In this document: positions 52,470-63,730 of the stretch, in pieces
Layout: the number at the start of each line of letters is the position of its first letter
Position numbering within the stretch: the first letter of the stretch is position 1
Origin: Loxodes magnus
Lineage: Eukaryota > Ciliophora > Karyorelictea > Loxodida > Loxodidae
NCBI GenBank assembly: GCA_946699065.1
Contig: CAMPDV010000362.1
Span: 186,001-250,000, forward strand
Direction of reading: 5' to 3'
DNA length: 64,000 nt
Translations under genes and position numbers: made by a program
The notes under the pieces: model-generated
What the model saw: only the letters and a program-made list of their open reading frames with translations
Databases searched by the model: none
What the model was told of the DNA's origin: nothing

Positions 52470-52780
52470 AGAACGTCTAGTACCTCAATGGCATGCAGCT
52501 CTTTAGCAAGGATCTTTAAGTTAAAAAAATTCGTTTCTAAAGTCTTCCACATTACTAACATTCCTTTGTGAATCGTGTCTTCTGAAGGGCCGTTATCAGA
52601 ATGGTCCCTAATTGACCTTTGTTTCTGGCATCTTTCATTATTAACGCTGCTTGATGCCTCTTCAATCTTAGCTTATTTTAATTTTTACCAAGATTCTTGC
52701 TGGTTCTTCACCCATGGATATTTCCTGATATCAGAATTTAAGAAATCTCAGTTGGAGAATCACTCCTCCTTATTTATTTT
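52470..52780 (-). mobile_element. SINE with LINE-A 3' hairpin, copy 2 of a pair
   Basis: Same body and orientation as 51261-51545. The hairpin (52470-52504) is more mutated, and the outside tail TATAATATTATTTATTATTC is kept. A conventional 71-codon frame in its body on the other strand has no family support. Confidence 0.65.
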
Positions 52781-52935
52781 TTATATATAATAATCTATTG
52801 ATGATAAAAAGCAGTGAACTAAATCTTTAACAATAGAGAATACTAAATAAATTCATCTTTTACTTTTATAACTACTAGAAGTTATTCTGATCTCATTGAT
52901 TTTAATTTTTCCAACTTTAATAATCTTTATTAAAT

Positions 52936-52975
52936 AACTACGTGCCATTGAGGAGCTAGACACTCTATAATCTTA
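52936..52975 (+). repeat. Isolated LINE-A type 3' hairpin and tail
   Basis: ACGTGCCATTGAGGAGCTAGACACTC followed by TATAATCTTATTTATTTAT matches the terminal hairpin plus tail in plus orientation. The preceding 130 bp show no recognisable body, so this is probably the end of an old or very short copy. Confidence 0.5.
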
Positions 52976-52980
52976 TTTAT

Positions 52981-53640
52981 TTATAATAATAATAAAAATA
53001 GTAAACTTAAAGTCAAAAGAAGTTTGCGTTCCCAGGAATCTAAACCAGGTTCTCGCTGCCAGTTTTTAACGTGGGGAAAATCATGATCAAATTTTTTATT
53101 TGGGAGGTAATCACTATGATAATCTCCTTGATCCTTTGATAGTCTTCTTCTTGAATACTCCATAATGAGTTACATATAGTCTTTTAAGTTCTCTTTACGT
53201 TATCTAGTCTTTCTTTCTTTTTAGTTACTTAAAGCTTTGGCAGGTTTTAATTAAATGTTTCTTTGAGTGATAGAATCAGCATCTTCTATATTTGATGATT
53301 TTAGGCTTGAATTCAGAGTATAAGTAATTCTCTATCTTTTCTATTCTATTCTAGTTATTAGATTCTATTATTATTTTAATTCTTATTAATTCTTCTATGC
53401 TTATTAATCTTATTCAATATCCATTATGTCAACTTTGCTCGATCTAGATTAAGATTATAGTCAGAGTTGTTCTTTAGTCACTACTTGACTTTGTATCAGT
53501 TAGCTCCTTCAGCAGTTGGTTTCCTAATTAAGTCCTTCAATTTTATTTAGGAGTTCTCTTATCTTCTCGTAAGATTAAATATTACCTCATCCTGCTTTTA
53601 GAAACTTTTCTTCATAAATCAAACTTAATTACTTAAAGAT
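52981..53640 (-). mobile_element. ORF1-only element remnant with (TTA)n tail
   Basis: One minus-strand frame of about 215 codons: KIRELLNKIEGLNQETNCW..QLIQSQVVTKEQLWLQSQ aligns with KIRELMNSIEDQ..QLIQINLITEEQLWTQSQ of the copy at 28 kb. A Gln-rich segment, a basic region and a C-terminus (NWQREPGLDSWERK) run into the TTATTATTATTATAAA tail. No CCHC knuckle is visible, so that part is deleted or was never present. The long single frame suggests a younger copy than most. Confidence 0.6.
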
Positions 53641-53644
53641 TCGA

Positions 53645-54940
53645 TTGCATCAACATCTTACTCCTCAGTATTCCCTTAAAGGCTTTTCCTTTTACCGATG
53701 GAGAAGAGTCAGGATCTGTAATCTTTTTTATTTGAATTTACATTTGTCTTTATGCAAGTTTCCTTGCTTTCTTTACTTCAATTTTCTTTTGCTTTCTTTC
53801 CATTTTTTCTATATTATTATTATATTATTTATTTATTACTTATATATTTACTATTCAAATTAACAAAAATATTAAGTGAGTTTAGGGAAATTAATTGTTA
53901 GAATGGAAAATTAGTTAATACAAAAAATAAGAAAATAAGCTAGTTTATTTAAGTTAAATTCATACAAGTTTTATAACTGTAGAAGAAGATTAATGAAATA
54001 AGACAGATAAAAGATAAAAGAAAAGAATGGAGTAATTGAAGAAATTTCCTTTAAATTATAATAACTAAGCATATTTAATTATATTAAAAGATATTAAAAT
54101 TTTCCTTACTAAAAGGCATCAATAATAAAATTGAAAAATCAAAAGTTAAAGTTATTTTTTTAAAGTTAGGTTTTGTAATAATTTAAATTAAAATAACAAC
54201 CACTAATAAATTTTGCTTAAGCAAATATGGGATTTCAAAATAATTGTAGAGAGTGATTGTATGAGATGTATTTACTAAGTTTATTAGATAGAAATTAAAT
54301 ATTTTCTAATAAGGAGGGTATAAAAATAAGATATATCAATAAGTAATTGATTAAATAAAGTTTTAGTAATAAGAAGATAATAAGTAATTACTAGAGGGCT
54401 GTTCTATTTTATCATTTAAAATAGTAACTTAAAACGTAATAAGTAATAACTTGGCTATAGGATTAAAGAAAATACAAAAGAAACTAATTATAAAAAGTTA
54501 AAAAAGAAGATAAATGCTTCTTTTATAAAGCTTAAATATGAATACTTAAGACTAAATTTAAGGTTAATCAGTTATAAAGATTTTTGCAATATAAATCAGT
54601 GATAGTATTCTAAGCTATATGATTAATTTCATTTATAAGATCAACTAAATGAAAATATTATGAGCTTATTAGATTATCATTTTTTGTAGTCATATTGCAA
54701 TAAAAATTTAGTTAGTGAAATAACTTAAAGATATAATCTACTTAAATCTTCATTGCTTTTAAAATACTTTTAATCATCCAAATTTATCTTTCACATTTTA
54801 AAAAGTTCATAGGAAATGTATATAAAAAGTGAAAGAGATATGAATAAACATCAAGTGTCCATTAAAATAGAAGAATTTAAGGAGTATCTTTATAATAAAT
54901 GTATTTCTTATTTCTTTTTTGATGCTAATAGATTTGATTT
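53645..54940. other. AT-rich spacer
   Basis: About 1.3 kb of AT-rich DNA upstream of the intact ORF1 element. The element's 5' boundary must lie in its last few hundred bases but cannot be placed. No gene recognised. Confidence 0.4.
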
Positions 54941-54944
54941 AAAA

Positions 54945-55856
54945 ATGGTTGAAGGTTTCAACTCTGGCTTCTATACCACCTCTTCCTAAGCCAAAAAGGA
55001 AGGGAGAAAGCAAGAAGCCAAGTCTTAACAATCTTAACAATCTTCTCTATCACAACCTTAACCAACACTGAACTAACAATCTGGAATCTAACAAAACGAA
55101 CAAAAGCCAACCTTGAAGAATATACACACGGAAACTCCAACCTCAAGCGAGAAACCGAGGAAACAGATGAAATCTGTTCTCCACCAGGAGGTATCAGAGT
55201 TCAACCCTTCTGGCCAGATGAGCATGCAGTAGCTCATCAAAGTGGTACTGAACCTCTAGGAAGAGGTCAAGAGATTTAAGAAGAACAATGATATGCTGAT
55301 GGCAAAGCTAGACCTAGCAGAAGGAATTGAGTCAAGACTTATGTCCTAGGAAAGAGATCTTAATGCCTTTTGGAATATCTCACAAAGTCAGACTAGCAAA
55401 TCCTAAAATTAGCTTTAGAAACAGACTGAATTGGATAACAGACTCGGAAAAGTAGAAGAGAAATTGTAAAATTTTAAGAAAGAATAAAGCGAAACTGGAG
55501 CTATACAAATGGAAATCGAAGCCTAGAAAGAGCAAACAAATCAAGGAAACTAATTCAAAATAAAAAAGAAATGTTTCTGCTGTGGAAGTGTAAGACATTT
55601 TTATCAGAAGTGTTAGAAATTCTAATAGAAATAAAGAAACTATTGGATAAAAGAACAACAAAAGAAGAAAAAAGAAGAAGCAAGAATGAAAAGAATGTAT
55701 TGCAACCTGAATGGTTCAATATACAAGATCAAGATGGAACCATATCAAGTAAAAGGAAGGGAAACCTGGAAAAACCCAAGTTCCCAATCTCGCTAAAATT
55801 GGACGTCCCAAACATTTATATTTAACAGCAGGGACCATGAACTACTGTCCTCCTGA
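54945..55856 (+). CDS. Retroelement ORF1 protein, intact (coiled coil + CCHC)
   Basis: Uninterrupted 303-residue frame from ATG 54945 to TGA 55854-55856, with Gln codons TAA/TAG inside. Residues 1-90 are Ser/Gln/Pro rich. About 95-205 is coiled coil (LQEEVKRFKKNNDMLMAKL; LDNRLGKVEEKLQNFKKEQ). Residues 210-223 form a zinc knuckle CFCCGSVRHFYQKC (CX2CX4HX4C), followed by a basic C-terminus with two Trp. This layout is that of LINE ORF1 / gag-type nucleic-acid chaperones that coat element RNA. It is less AT-rich than surrounding DNA. It is followed within 60 bp by GGTTGGAAATCCCT and an ATTATTATTATTATAG tail with no RT frame in between: the element carries ORF1 alone. Confidence 0.75.
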
Positions 55857-55913
55857 CGGGGTTGGAAATCCCTAAAACGGAAAACTAAAAATTAATATTA
55901 TTATTATTATAGA
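55857..55913 (+). repeat. 3' tail of the ORF1-only element
   Basis: Short non-coding 3' part (GGTTGGAAATCCCTAAAACG) ending in an (ATT)n run. The same order, GG.TG.AAT.CC followed by (TTA)n, closes the copies ending at 27754, 42889 and, less clearly, 52981. Confidence 0.6.
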
Positions 55914-56209
55914 TTTGATTTATATCTATTTTAAAGTTTACCTTTTTTATTATATATTTATAAAACTAGTATTTTTAGACTGTTTAATCAAATAAATTTA
56001 TTAAATGTTATCTAAGAAATAAACCTAAATTAATATCGATAGAAACTAACTTTACAATATATTTTTTATTTTTATTAAATAAAGAAAATTATTTAAGCAA
56101 GAGAATCAACCTTGGAAAGAATAGCAGATTTAGACAACTAATATTTAAATCAAATTGAAACTCAAACTACTAATAACAATTTTAATTAACTCAAGAGGAA
56201 ACATTAAAA

Positions 56210-58480
56210 AGATAATAATAATGTAATTCCACCAGCTAAGCGCTCAATGTAGTAGGAATTAAGTTTGTAAGAATCTGATAAAATAATAAGAGAATTCAAC
56301 TTTACGGCTCTTTAACTTTTAAATTTTATTAAATAAGGAACATGAAGAAGTTACAAGCTTTAGTAACAATATGCTAAGAGCACTCACTATACCAAATGAG
56401 CTGAAAATAATTACTTTTTACCTATTTTCAAAAAAAGGAAGTAAATGTGTCTGTAGTAATTGAAGACCAATAATTCTATTGAATTGCTTACTTAAAATAT
56501 ATGATAAAGCATGAACTTAAGACTATATAATTTAATATATGAAAGAAATATAATTAATCAAACTTAATTTGGTTTTGTTCGGAAAACATCTACATCATAA
56601 CAAATTTGAACAATTTAATAGATTATTGACTTGCATTGTAGATGGCCATAAAAAAATAGTCAATTGCTACTCTAATAGATGTGAAAAAATGTTTGACAGT
56701 ATATTAAGGTAATTGCTATTTGACCATCTAAGAAGACTTAGATTACCTCTGGGATTGATAATGGCACTTGAATCTTTTTATGAAAATATTGATGATAAAT
56801 TTCTTATTGATGGTAATATTACAAAATCGATTGGGTTAAGAAACGGGGCATTGTAAAGAAGTAGTCATGGGCCTGTACTTGCAGTACTTATTATGATATT
56901 TTAATTAGATATTTAGAAGAAAAATAATATAATGTAGGTATAATATCTGTTAGAGCAATTTTTAGGTTCGTGTCTTTGATGATGACTTAATTGAGTTTTC
57001 TATTCCATAGTAAAATGTATAAAAATTTCTCAACGTCACTAAAAAATATTCCCTGAAAAAAAAACTAAATATAAATGTGGAAAAATGTGAAGTAATTTAG
57101 TTCTTAAAAAAGAAAGAAAAGAGAATTTAAATAAATTTAAATGAAAATTGAATTCTTATTGCTTAATAGGATGAAATTACATATCTTAGATAAAGATTGG
57201 GAAATAAATAAAATTAAAACTATATTGCGTAAGCAAAGTATCTGACTTCAGAGTAGCAGTTTTGAAAGCATTAGCAGTTCTCTCTAATTATGGATTAATA
57301 TCATCGCTCAAATTTAAACACTTTGTAGAACTTTTATTTTGACCAAAATAGAGTATGAAAGTGATATAACTCCTTGAAGTATCATGTCAGGACTTAAAGG
57401 AATGAAAATTTAAATTACTAAACTACAAAGACTCATTTCAAGGAAAGCATTTAAATCTCCTTAATCAACATCAATGAATCTAATTTCAATAATCTTAATT
57501 GACTTCCGTTTACACACATGACAATAATAAAATTAAAGCTTTTTTATTTTATATTAGAATAAATCAGTAGAAAAAATCTGAACTCTGATATAGCATTCTT
57601 GTTCTCTAAATGCAAATAATACAATTTATCGTATATGAAATACATAATTAAAAGCATAAAATAATACAAAATTGATATTGTAAGCGTGACAAACCTAAAG
57701 ATTTTAATTAGCATATTATTCTAAGAGTGAAAGCAAATTTTTTAAAGATGCCTACAGATTATTGATATATGTAATATATTTAAACTAATCAAAGTGTAAT
57801 TCCTTAAATAGCTTACACTAAATTTAAAAGACATCGAATATTAGACATAATTTCTATTTTCAAACTGAGGACATTCACCTATAACTTCTAATACGAATTT
57901 AGTTTGCGTCACATAAACACATTAAATTGAATTGATTGTGCATGTGGTTTAGCTCATGATGAACTTGATCATATATTTGAATGTACTTTATATAAAGATT
58001 TCTTTTAGGAATATCTAATCGAAAAATATTTAATGACAAAGATAATAAAAAACTAATTCTGTACGACTAAAATTATATTAATTCATACTTTGTAAAAAGT
58101 AAAATCCCTAAGATTGAAAAATACATCAAAAACTTTCGTCAAAAATTGCTTAAAAAAGGATATAAATTTAAAAATTTAAAGATTAGAAAAAAGATAAATT
58201 AATGGGAGTAAAAAATATAATTTAAGAAAGAAACTTAAGTAATTAATATCCAAAAAATAATTAAGAAGTTAATTGAAAATAAGAAGAGAGAGGGAAATGT
58301 GAGATCACAATTTGATCTAATATAGAAAACAGGAGCAGGAAGAATTAACTTGAGGCTAATTATAAGCTTACATAAACTCTTATACTTAACATAATTCGCA
58401 TGAAATATAACTATAAGTAGTGCAATTATTTCCCAAAACTCAAAGTATTGAAACTTTTTTATCTTATTATTATTATCACT
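56210..58480 (+). mobile_element. LINE family B, frameshifted RT copy with (TTA)n tail
   Basis: Reverse-transcriptase motifs in order across several frames: FLPIFKKGSKCVCSNWRPIILLN (56430-56500, RT motif 1-2), LRLPLGLIMALESFYENI, NGALQRSSHGPVLAVL (motif B, usual form G.LQGSS.GP.L), FDDDLIEFS where YADD/FADD is expected, LNINVEKCEVIQF, then near 57880-58000 FKLRTFTYN and CACGLAHDELDHIFEC. The 3' end shares 200 bp with 51575-51810 and finishes in TTATTATTATTATCAC. At least three frameshifts; dead copy. Confidence 0.75.
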
Positions 58481-58484
58481 ATAA

Positions 58485-59160
58485 GATTAAAATTATTTTT
58501 TTACAATTTTTACTACTTTCCTAATCCTTTTTCTAAACATAAATAAAAAATATAGCCTTTTACTAGATATAGTATATATTAAAATTAAAAATATTTTGTT
58601 TATTTAATCAATTTAAAATCAATAAAATAATAAAATTTATTAAAATAGATATTATTTTAATGCTTATAATTAAGCAGTTTATTAAGCTCTTATTTATATT
58701 AATACATTTATTTTAAATCTATTTAAAGTTAAATATTTTAATTTCATTCTTATCTTAAAAATTAATGAAAAATTAATATTTTTTAATTATTATATTTTAT
58801 TAATATTTCCATATAACAGCAATAACAGTAACGAATTATAGGTTACCGCCTTTTATTAGGGTTATCAATGAGTAAATGCTTAGAGTAATTGAAATTAATT
58901 TCCTTTACAAAAATACTTATCCGGTCTTCCTCAGTTTTGTACTATATTATAACAAATCTATTTTTATTATTTTCTACTATTTTGATTTAGCTATTTAACT
59001 GAAATGCGGATTAGTTTCGAATATTTATTAATACCGATGTATTTAGATTTCTACAAACATAGTAAGCAAATCTCTCAATTCAGTAATTTAAATATCTAAA
59101 TATTATCCTCAAAAGTAATAACCAATTTACAATTAATTAAATATAACTTTTAAAAATCTC
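58485..59160. other. AT-rich spacer
   Basis: No coding motif, RNA gene or repeat recognised; A/T runs dominate. Confidence 0.45.
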
Positions 59161-59165
59161 TCTTT

Positions 59166-59434
59166 CCAGCTAGACGACCAAGGGCACTCTCTTAAGCACA
59201 TAGCGCAGGTATCCTGTTGCTTAATTCAATAAGTTTTGGCCAGGGGTTCCATAACTAAGAACCGACAGGCTTAAATCCGCTAGCAAGAGCGGATAATCGG
59301 GAAGGTTTTGCTCACTTACTGAGATTGACTCTAGCCAGGGACCTTCTTGCGGATATAAACTTGACGTTATCCATAAGATTAGAAGGTTTTATCAGAGATT
59401 CAGTCTCAGCTTCCGTCATCTTTTTAATTATCCT
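59166..59434 (-). mobile_element. 305-bp repeat, old diverged copy
   Basis: Retains the order of landmarks of the 305-bp element (CAGGTATCCTGTTG, AAGAGCGGATAATC, CCAGGGAC.TTCT, CTCAGCTTCC.TCATCTTTT) but with many substitutions and small indels. It shows that the family was active over a long period, with the other four copies recent. Confidence 0.6.
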
Positions 59435-59484
59435 AATTTTAAATTATTTGAGCATGCTTTTATTATAATAAAAATAGAAAAGAA

Positions 59485-60169
59485 AAATATGTTACCTATT
59501 TAGAATAAGAACGAGATGTAATGGGAGCTAGAATTGCTTAAAAGAAAGACACCTAGTTATGACAAGTGAATGCCCCTTTGTAACAATGCAAGAGAAAACG
59601 AAAGGCATATCATAGAAAACTGTTCGGAATACAAAGAAGGAAGATAATAATGTATCTGAAATCTTAGAGCAATAGGAGTAGAGAGATAAGGAATGGGACT
59701 ATTTGATATAATATGAGGAGCGGCCAAATTCGAGAAATTCATTAGAACCTGAGAAGAGTAAAAAAGAGCAAAGCTGATTTGATAATAAAAGATTATATCA
59801 AAGATATATTAGTAAAAAGGAAAAGAGGATATTTAGAAAAGAAAATTGAATGAAAAAGAGAAATAGGAAAATACTATAGAGCAAGAAAAATATAATTTTT
59901 ATGAGTGTATAAAATCTTGACCAAGAAGAAAATAATTAGAAATTAAAATTAGTAAGATATGTAAGAAAAAATAAATTAAGCTTGAAATAAAGATCTAATA
60001 GAACGTAGATAGATAGAAGACAGAAGAACAAGAGTTAACAATGAGGAAAGTGAGGAAGATATGTAACTAATAAGAGAAGAATTTCTATTACCTGAAGGCT
60101 TACTTGAAGAAACGGATATATATTGAGATATGTAAAGAGCTGCGCACCAACGAGGTGCTACGCGCTCTA
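59485..60169 (+). mobile_element. LINE family A, shorter 5'-truncated copy
   Basis: Aligns with the C-terminal part of the copy at 49139-50790: FRIRTRCNGSQNCLKERHL, CPFCNNARENERHIIENC, GMGLFDIIWGAAKFEKF (Trp = TGA in both copies). The 3' hairpin GAGCTGCGCACC AACG AGGTGCTACGCGCTC (60135-60169) is the most regular in the window, followed by TATAATCAAATTTATTTATTTAT. The conserved amino-acid reading between two independent copies supports the code and the C-terminal Cys/His motif. Confidence 0.8.
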
Positions 60170-60289
60170 TAATCAAATTTATTTATTTATAACTATACAT
60201 CGTATAAAAATTTTAATTTCTTAGAAAGCTTTTAATTTTAATATTATTTAATAATAAATAAGAAAAAAAGATATTAAATTTGAAGGTTA

Positions 60290-61330
60290 ATGGAATTTCT
60301 TAAATAAATCTGTTAAAGCAATGTCATATTTCTTATTTCTAGATGAATTTACCGAATAATAATCCTCTTTGGTTTAATTTTTATAACAATATTTTGCATC
60401 TATGTCTTTTGGATTACAATAATTTGATATTAACTGTGATATTTGTGTTCTCAAATTCTTGTACAACTTTAATTTATCTCTTATAAAATTAAAATTTTGC
60501 TTTAAAAATCTGTTTGCTAGCATTTTTTCAAACTGTAATAAGTATGAGATAATATAAGTATTAGATTAGCTAATATAAATAAATATGTTTTTATTATATT
60601 TTCATATAGGTAATAGGTAAGTTTAGTATAATCCTTGATTAGTTATCTTGCTCCATTTCTTTTTTATCTTTCTCTTCATCATCATTGTAGCTTCCAAAAT
60701 TTTCTTAGTCCAATATTTCTTATAAAAATTATTCATTTTGTTAAATAATTATATCTCTTTTTCGAAGTAGTTTTTTATGGAGTCATTTTGTTGTAGTGAG
60801 ATTTATAGTATTCATATTCATTAAATTTGTATCCAAAGTATGTTATATTATTAGATTTTTTAACCTATATGTTATTCAAAGTAATTTTCAAGCTAGAATC
60901 ATTTTAACTTTTATTTTTCTTTAAAAAGCAGATGTATTCGCACTTTTCTACACTGAAGATAAGTTTACTCAACTAAAAACTTTACAAATCGCTTAAATCA
61001 ACTAACTCATGTTTATTTCATCTGAAATTAGGATTAAATCATCCGCATGAGCTTTCGTAGTAAAAGTTCGTCCACATATTTTAAAACCGTATTTTGATAA
61101 ATTTCAATATATCTTATAACAATATCATTGAAGATAATAGCAAGAACTGGTCCATGTGAACTCCCTTATAAAACTCCATTATTATAGAGTAAATTTCTAG
61201 AGGGTTCCATCTAAAATAAATCTAACATCCAATTGTTTATAAAAAGAATCAAAACTATTAAAGGAAGCTTAATTTGACCCTGATCTATATCTATATTTTA
61301 TATATATAATCAATAAAAACGCAGAAAGGT
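60290..61330 (-). mobile_element. LINE family B reverse-transcriptase fragment
   Basis: Minus strand: NNGVLQGSSHGPVLAIIFND (near 61140-61190), then after a frameshift AHADDLILISDEINMSQL with the catalytic ADD motif (near 61040-61060), VNLSSVEKCEYICFLKK and NITYFGYKFNEYEYY. These match family B at 56.2-58.5 kb (GALQRSSHGPVLA; VEKCEVIQFLKKK). Both ends are lost and the frame is broken. Confidence 0.7.
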
Positions 61331-61334
61331 TTAT

Positions 61335-63725
61335 TAAATAGAATAGATTAGCATTAATGATAATAGTAGCCAAATTATAAGATTTTTTAAGGGATTTAAG
61401 ACTAACAAGATAAGGTTATACTTTATTATTTTTTATAAATTTTAGATTCAGTCGATAACTTAGGAAGAAGAAATAGTTAAATCTTAGAAACTGAAAAGTT
61501 CTTCAATAGTAATAAATTTTATTTGCTATGTTGCAACACTAAAAACTAATTTAAACTTAAAAATATATGATTTGAACAAAAAATTAGTGAAGAAAAAATA
61601 TTGCTTATTAAAATCCTTAATGATTCTTCTTTATTTAAAAATAAAGAAGCTACAAATGCATAAATAATTTAAAGTTCAGGTGCATGAAAGAATCTGAGTA
61701 AATAAATCGGAGTCGCTACAGTTAAATAAGTTAAGAAAGTCTTGAATTTATTAAGATCTTTGCTAAAAACTATAGCCAATAGGAACTAAATAAAATTATA
61801 AAAATTTCTCTAAAATTGCTTAGAAATTGCTTAAAAATTCTTTAGATTAGAGAAAATAACTATAGGGTGAACTGATGGCTGAAAAGCTAACCTACAGGTA
61901 GAAAAGTAAGTAAGCTTCTGAAACTAAAATAAAAAGATACAGAATATCTTTTTAAAAATAAGATATCGCTAATAAGATTTAGGATACAAAAATGATAATT
62001 CATAAGATAGAAACTAGAATTAAAATGAAAGTAGTAAATCATGATAGTCAATGGGTTTACAAACTTAAGATTTATGTTTTACTACAATAAGCAGTAAGAA
62101 AAATAAATATTATATGAGTAAATCGAATTCAATTAAGGAGAACATTTTAATATTTAGTAGATGTAAGATAGTTATTTAAATTAGCTTTAGAGCAAATCGA
62201 AATACTTCAAAAATAGTTTTATTAATTATAATTAAAATTAAAATTTAAAATGATATGATTTAAAATTAGACACATGTAAACCGTTTTACTAATTAAATAA
62301 AAGAACTTTACTCCTTCATATTAATTTAAAAATAATATAAAATCATTTTGGATTTATAAAACATTTTAAAGAATAAGACCAAACAGAAATCAAAGAGCAA
62401 GATAATCAAAACTAAACTTAATTTCTATATTTTAGATACTTCAAATAAAGAAGGAAAACTGTAATAAATGATTAATTATGTAAATAAATTTTTATGAACA
62501 AAATTTTTCGAATCTCTTGTAATCTTTTGTTGGATTAAACTAGAATTACACAAATTACATTAAAATATCAGAGCAAAAGAAAAAGATTAATTAAGAATTA
62601 ATATAGAATTAGTGAAGCAATATTTACAATAAAACTAAACCTTGATCCAAAAAATAATAGAACTAAAATAATTCAACTCGAGCTTAAGATTATAATATCA
62701 ATTTTAAATTTTAAAAAGAGTTGAATGTCTTGAAAAGAAAATAGGATTATGAAATAAGTAATTTCCTCCAGTTAAGCGCAGAGTTATATAAAAAAAGTAA
62801 AAATAGTGAAATTTTAATAGATTTTAATTTACGCTAGAATATTTAGATAAATATAAAAAATTAAGTAATTATATTAGAAACAATTAGATAAATTTAGCAA
62901 AGAAGAAAATAAAGAAATAGTACGCTCTTAAAATTAAAATTAAGATAAATAAAAGTTGAAATGATAGATATCAGTACATAATCTGTAATTATTGAAATTT
63001 TTAAATTACCAGTTTAAACTGAAACAAGTTGATAAAATAGAATTTGTAAAGTTTGGTGTGCAATTAATCTTAAAAAGATTTTAAATTTCTCTTTTTGCTT
63101 TTTATATTATTTTCCTTGAATCTTTAACATTGATTTATCTTATGTCTATATTTTTTACAATATCCGCATCTTTTTTTTTAATTTTCTAATAAGAGAAACC
63201 AAAAGATGGATTCTATTCTCCCCTATTGATTCTAGATCCAATCGTTAGTTAAATTTGATTTGTTCTAGTTAACTCATCAGATTAAAATTTTGTCATAAAT
63301 TCCTTCGATTTTAATAATTTTTTATTCCATCTCCTAAGAAAATTTCTAACAGTTCAACTTTTTATTAGAATTCTATTCATTTATTATTTTGATAATTTTT
63401 AGCATAATAAATTAGGCTATTTATTTAAGGTCTTACACTTCTTTTGCTAGTTTCTAGTTATTAAAAAATAACAAATAGAAATTGTAAGAATGCTAGAGAT
63501 ATTTATTAATTAGGAGTAATTTTTTATATAACAAAAGATGCTAATATAATATGCTTAAATAACTATAAATACTTAATAATTATTTAATTTACATTGCAAA
63601 TCTTTTTAAAATTTATTTTATTTGATATTCTTTTATATGAAAATGCAATAGAGATTATTAATTTTAAATGATCATCAAATAAAGTATAATAGCTTAATTT
63701 TTAAATTAGCATTATAAACAAATTG
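61335..63725. other. AT-rich region, one weak similarity
   Basis: About 2.4 kb without a recognised gene. Around 61680-61990 short matches to 15185-15520 occur in order (CGGAGTCGCTA.AG; CTTTTTAAAAATAAGATAT). The remainder is AT-rich with no motif. Confidence 0.35.
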
Positions 63726-63730
63726 TTTAT

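Noticed and set aside
55380..55825. Conventional-code frames inside the intact ORF1
   Set aside because: They are out of frame with the coiled coil and CCHC knuckle.
57780..58000. A possible separate zinc-finger gene (CACGLAHDELDHIFEC)
   Set aside because: The same Cys/His cluster closes other LINE copies, so it is the C-terminal motif of LINE family B.
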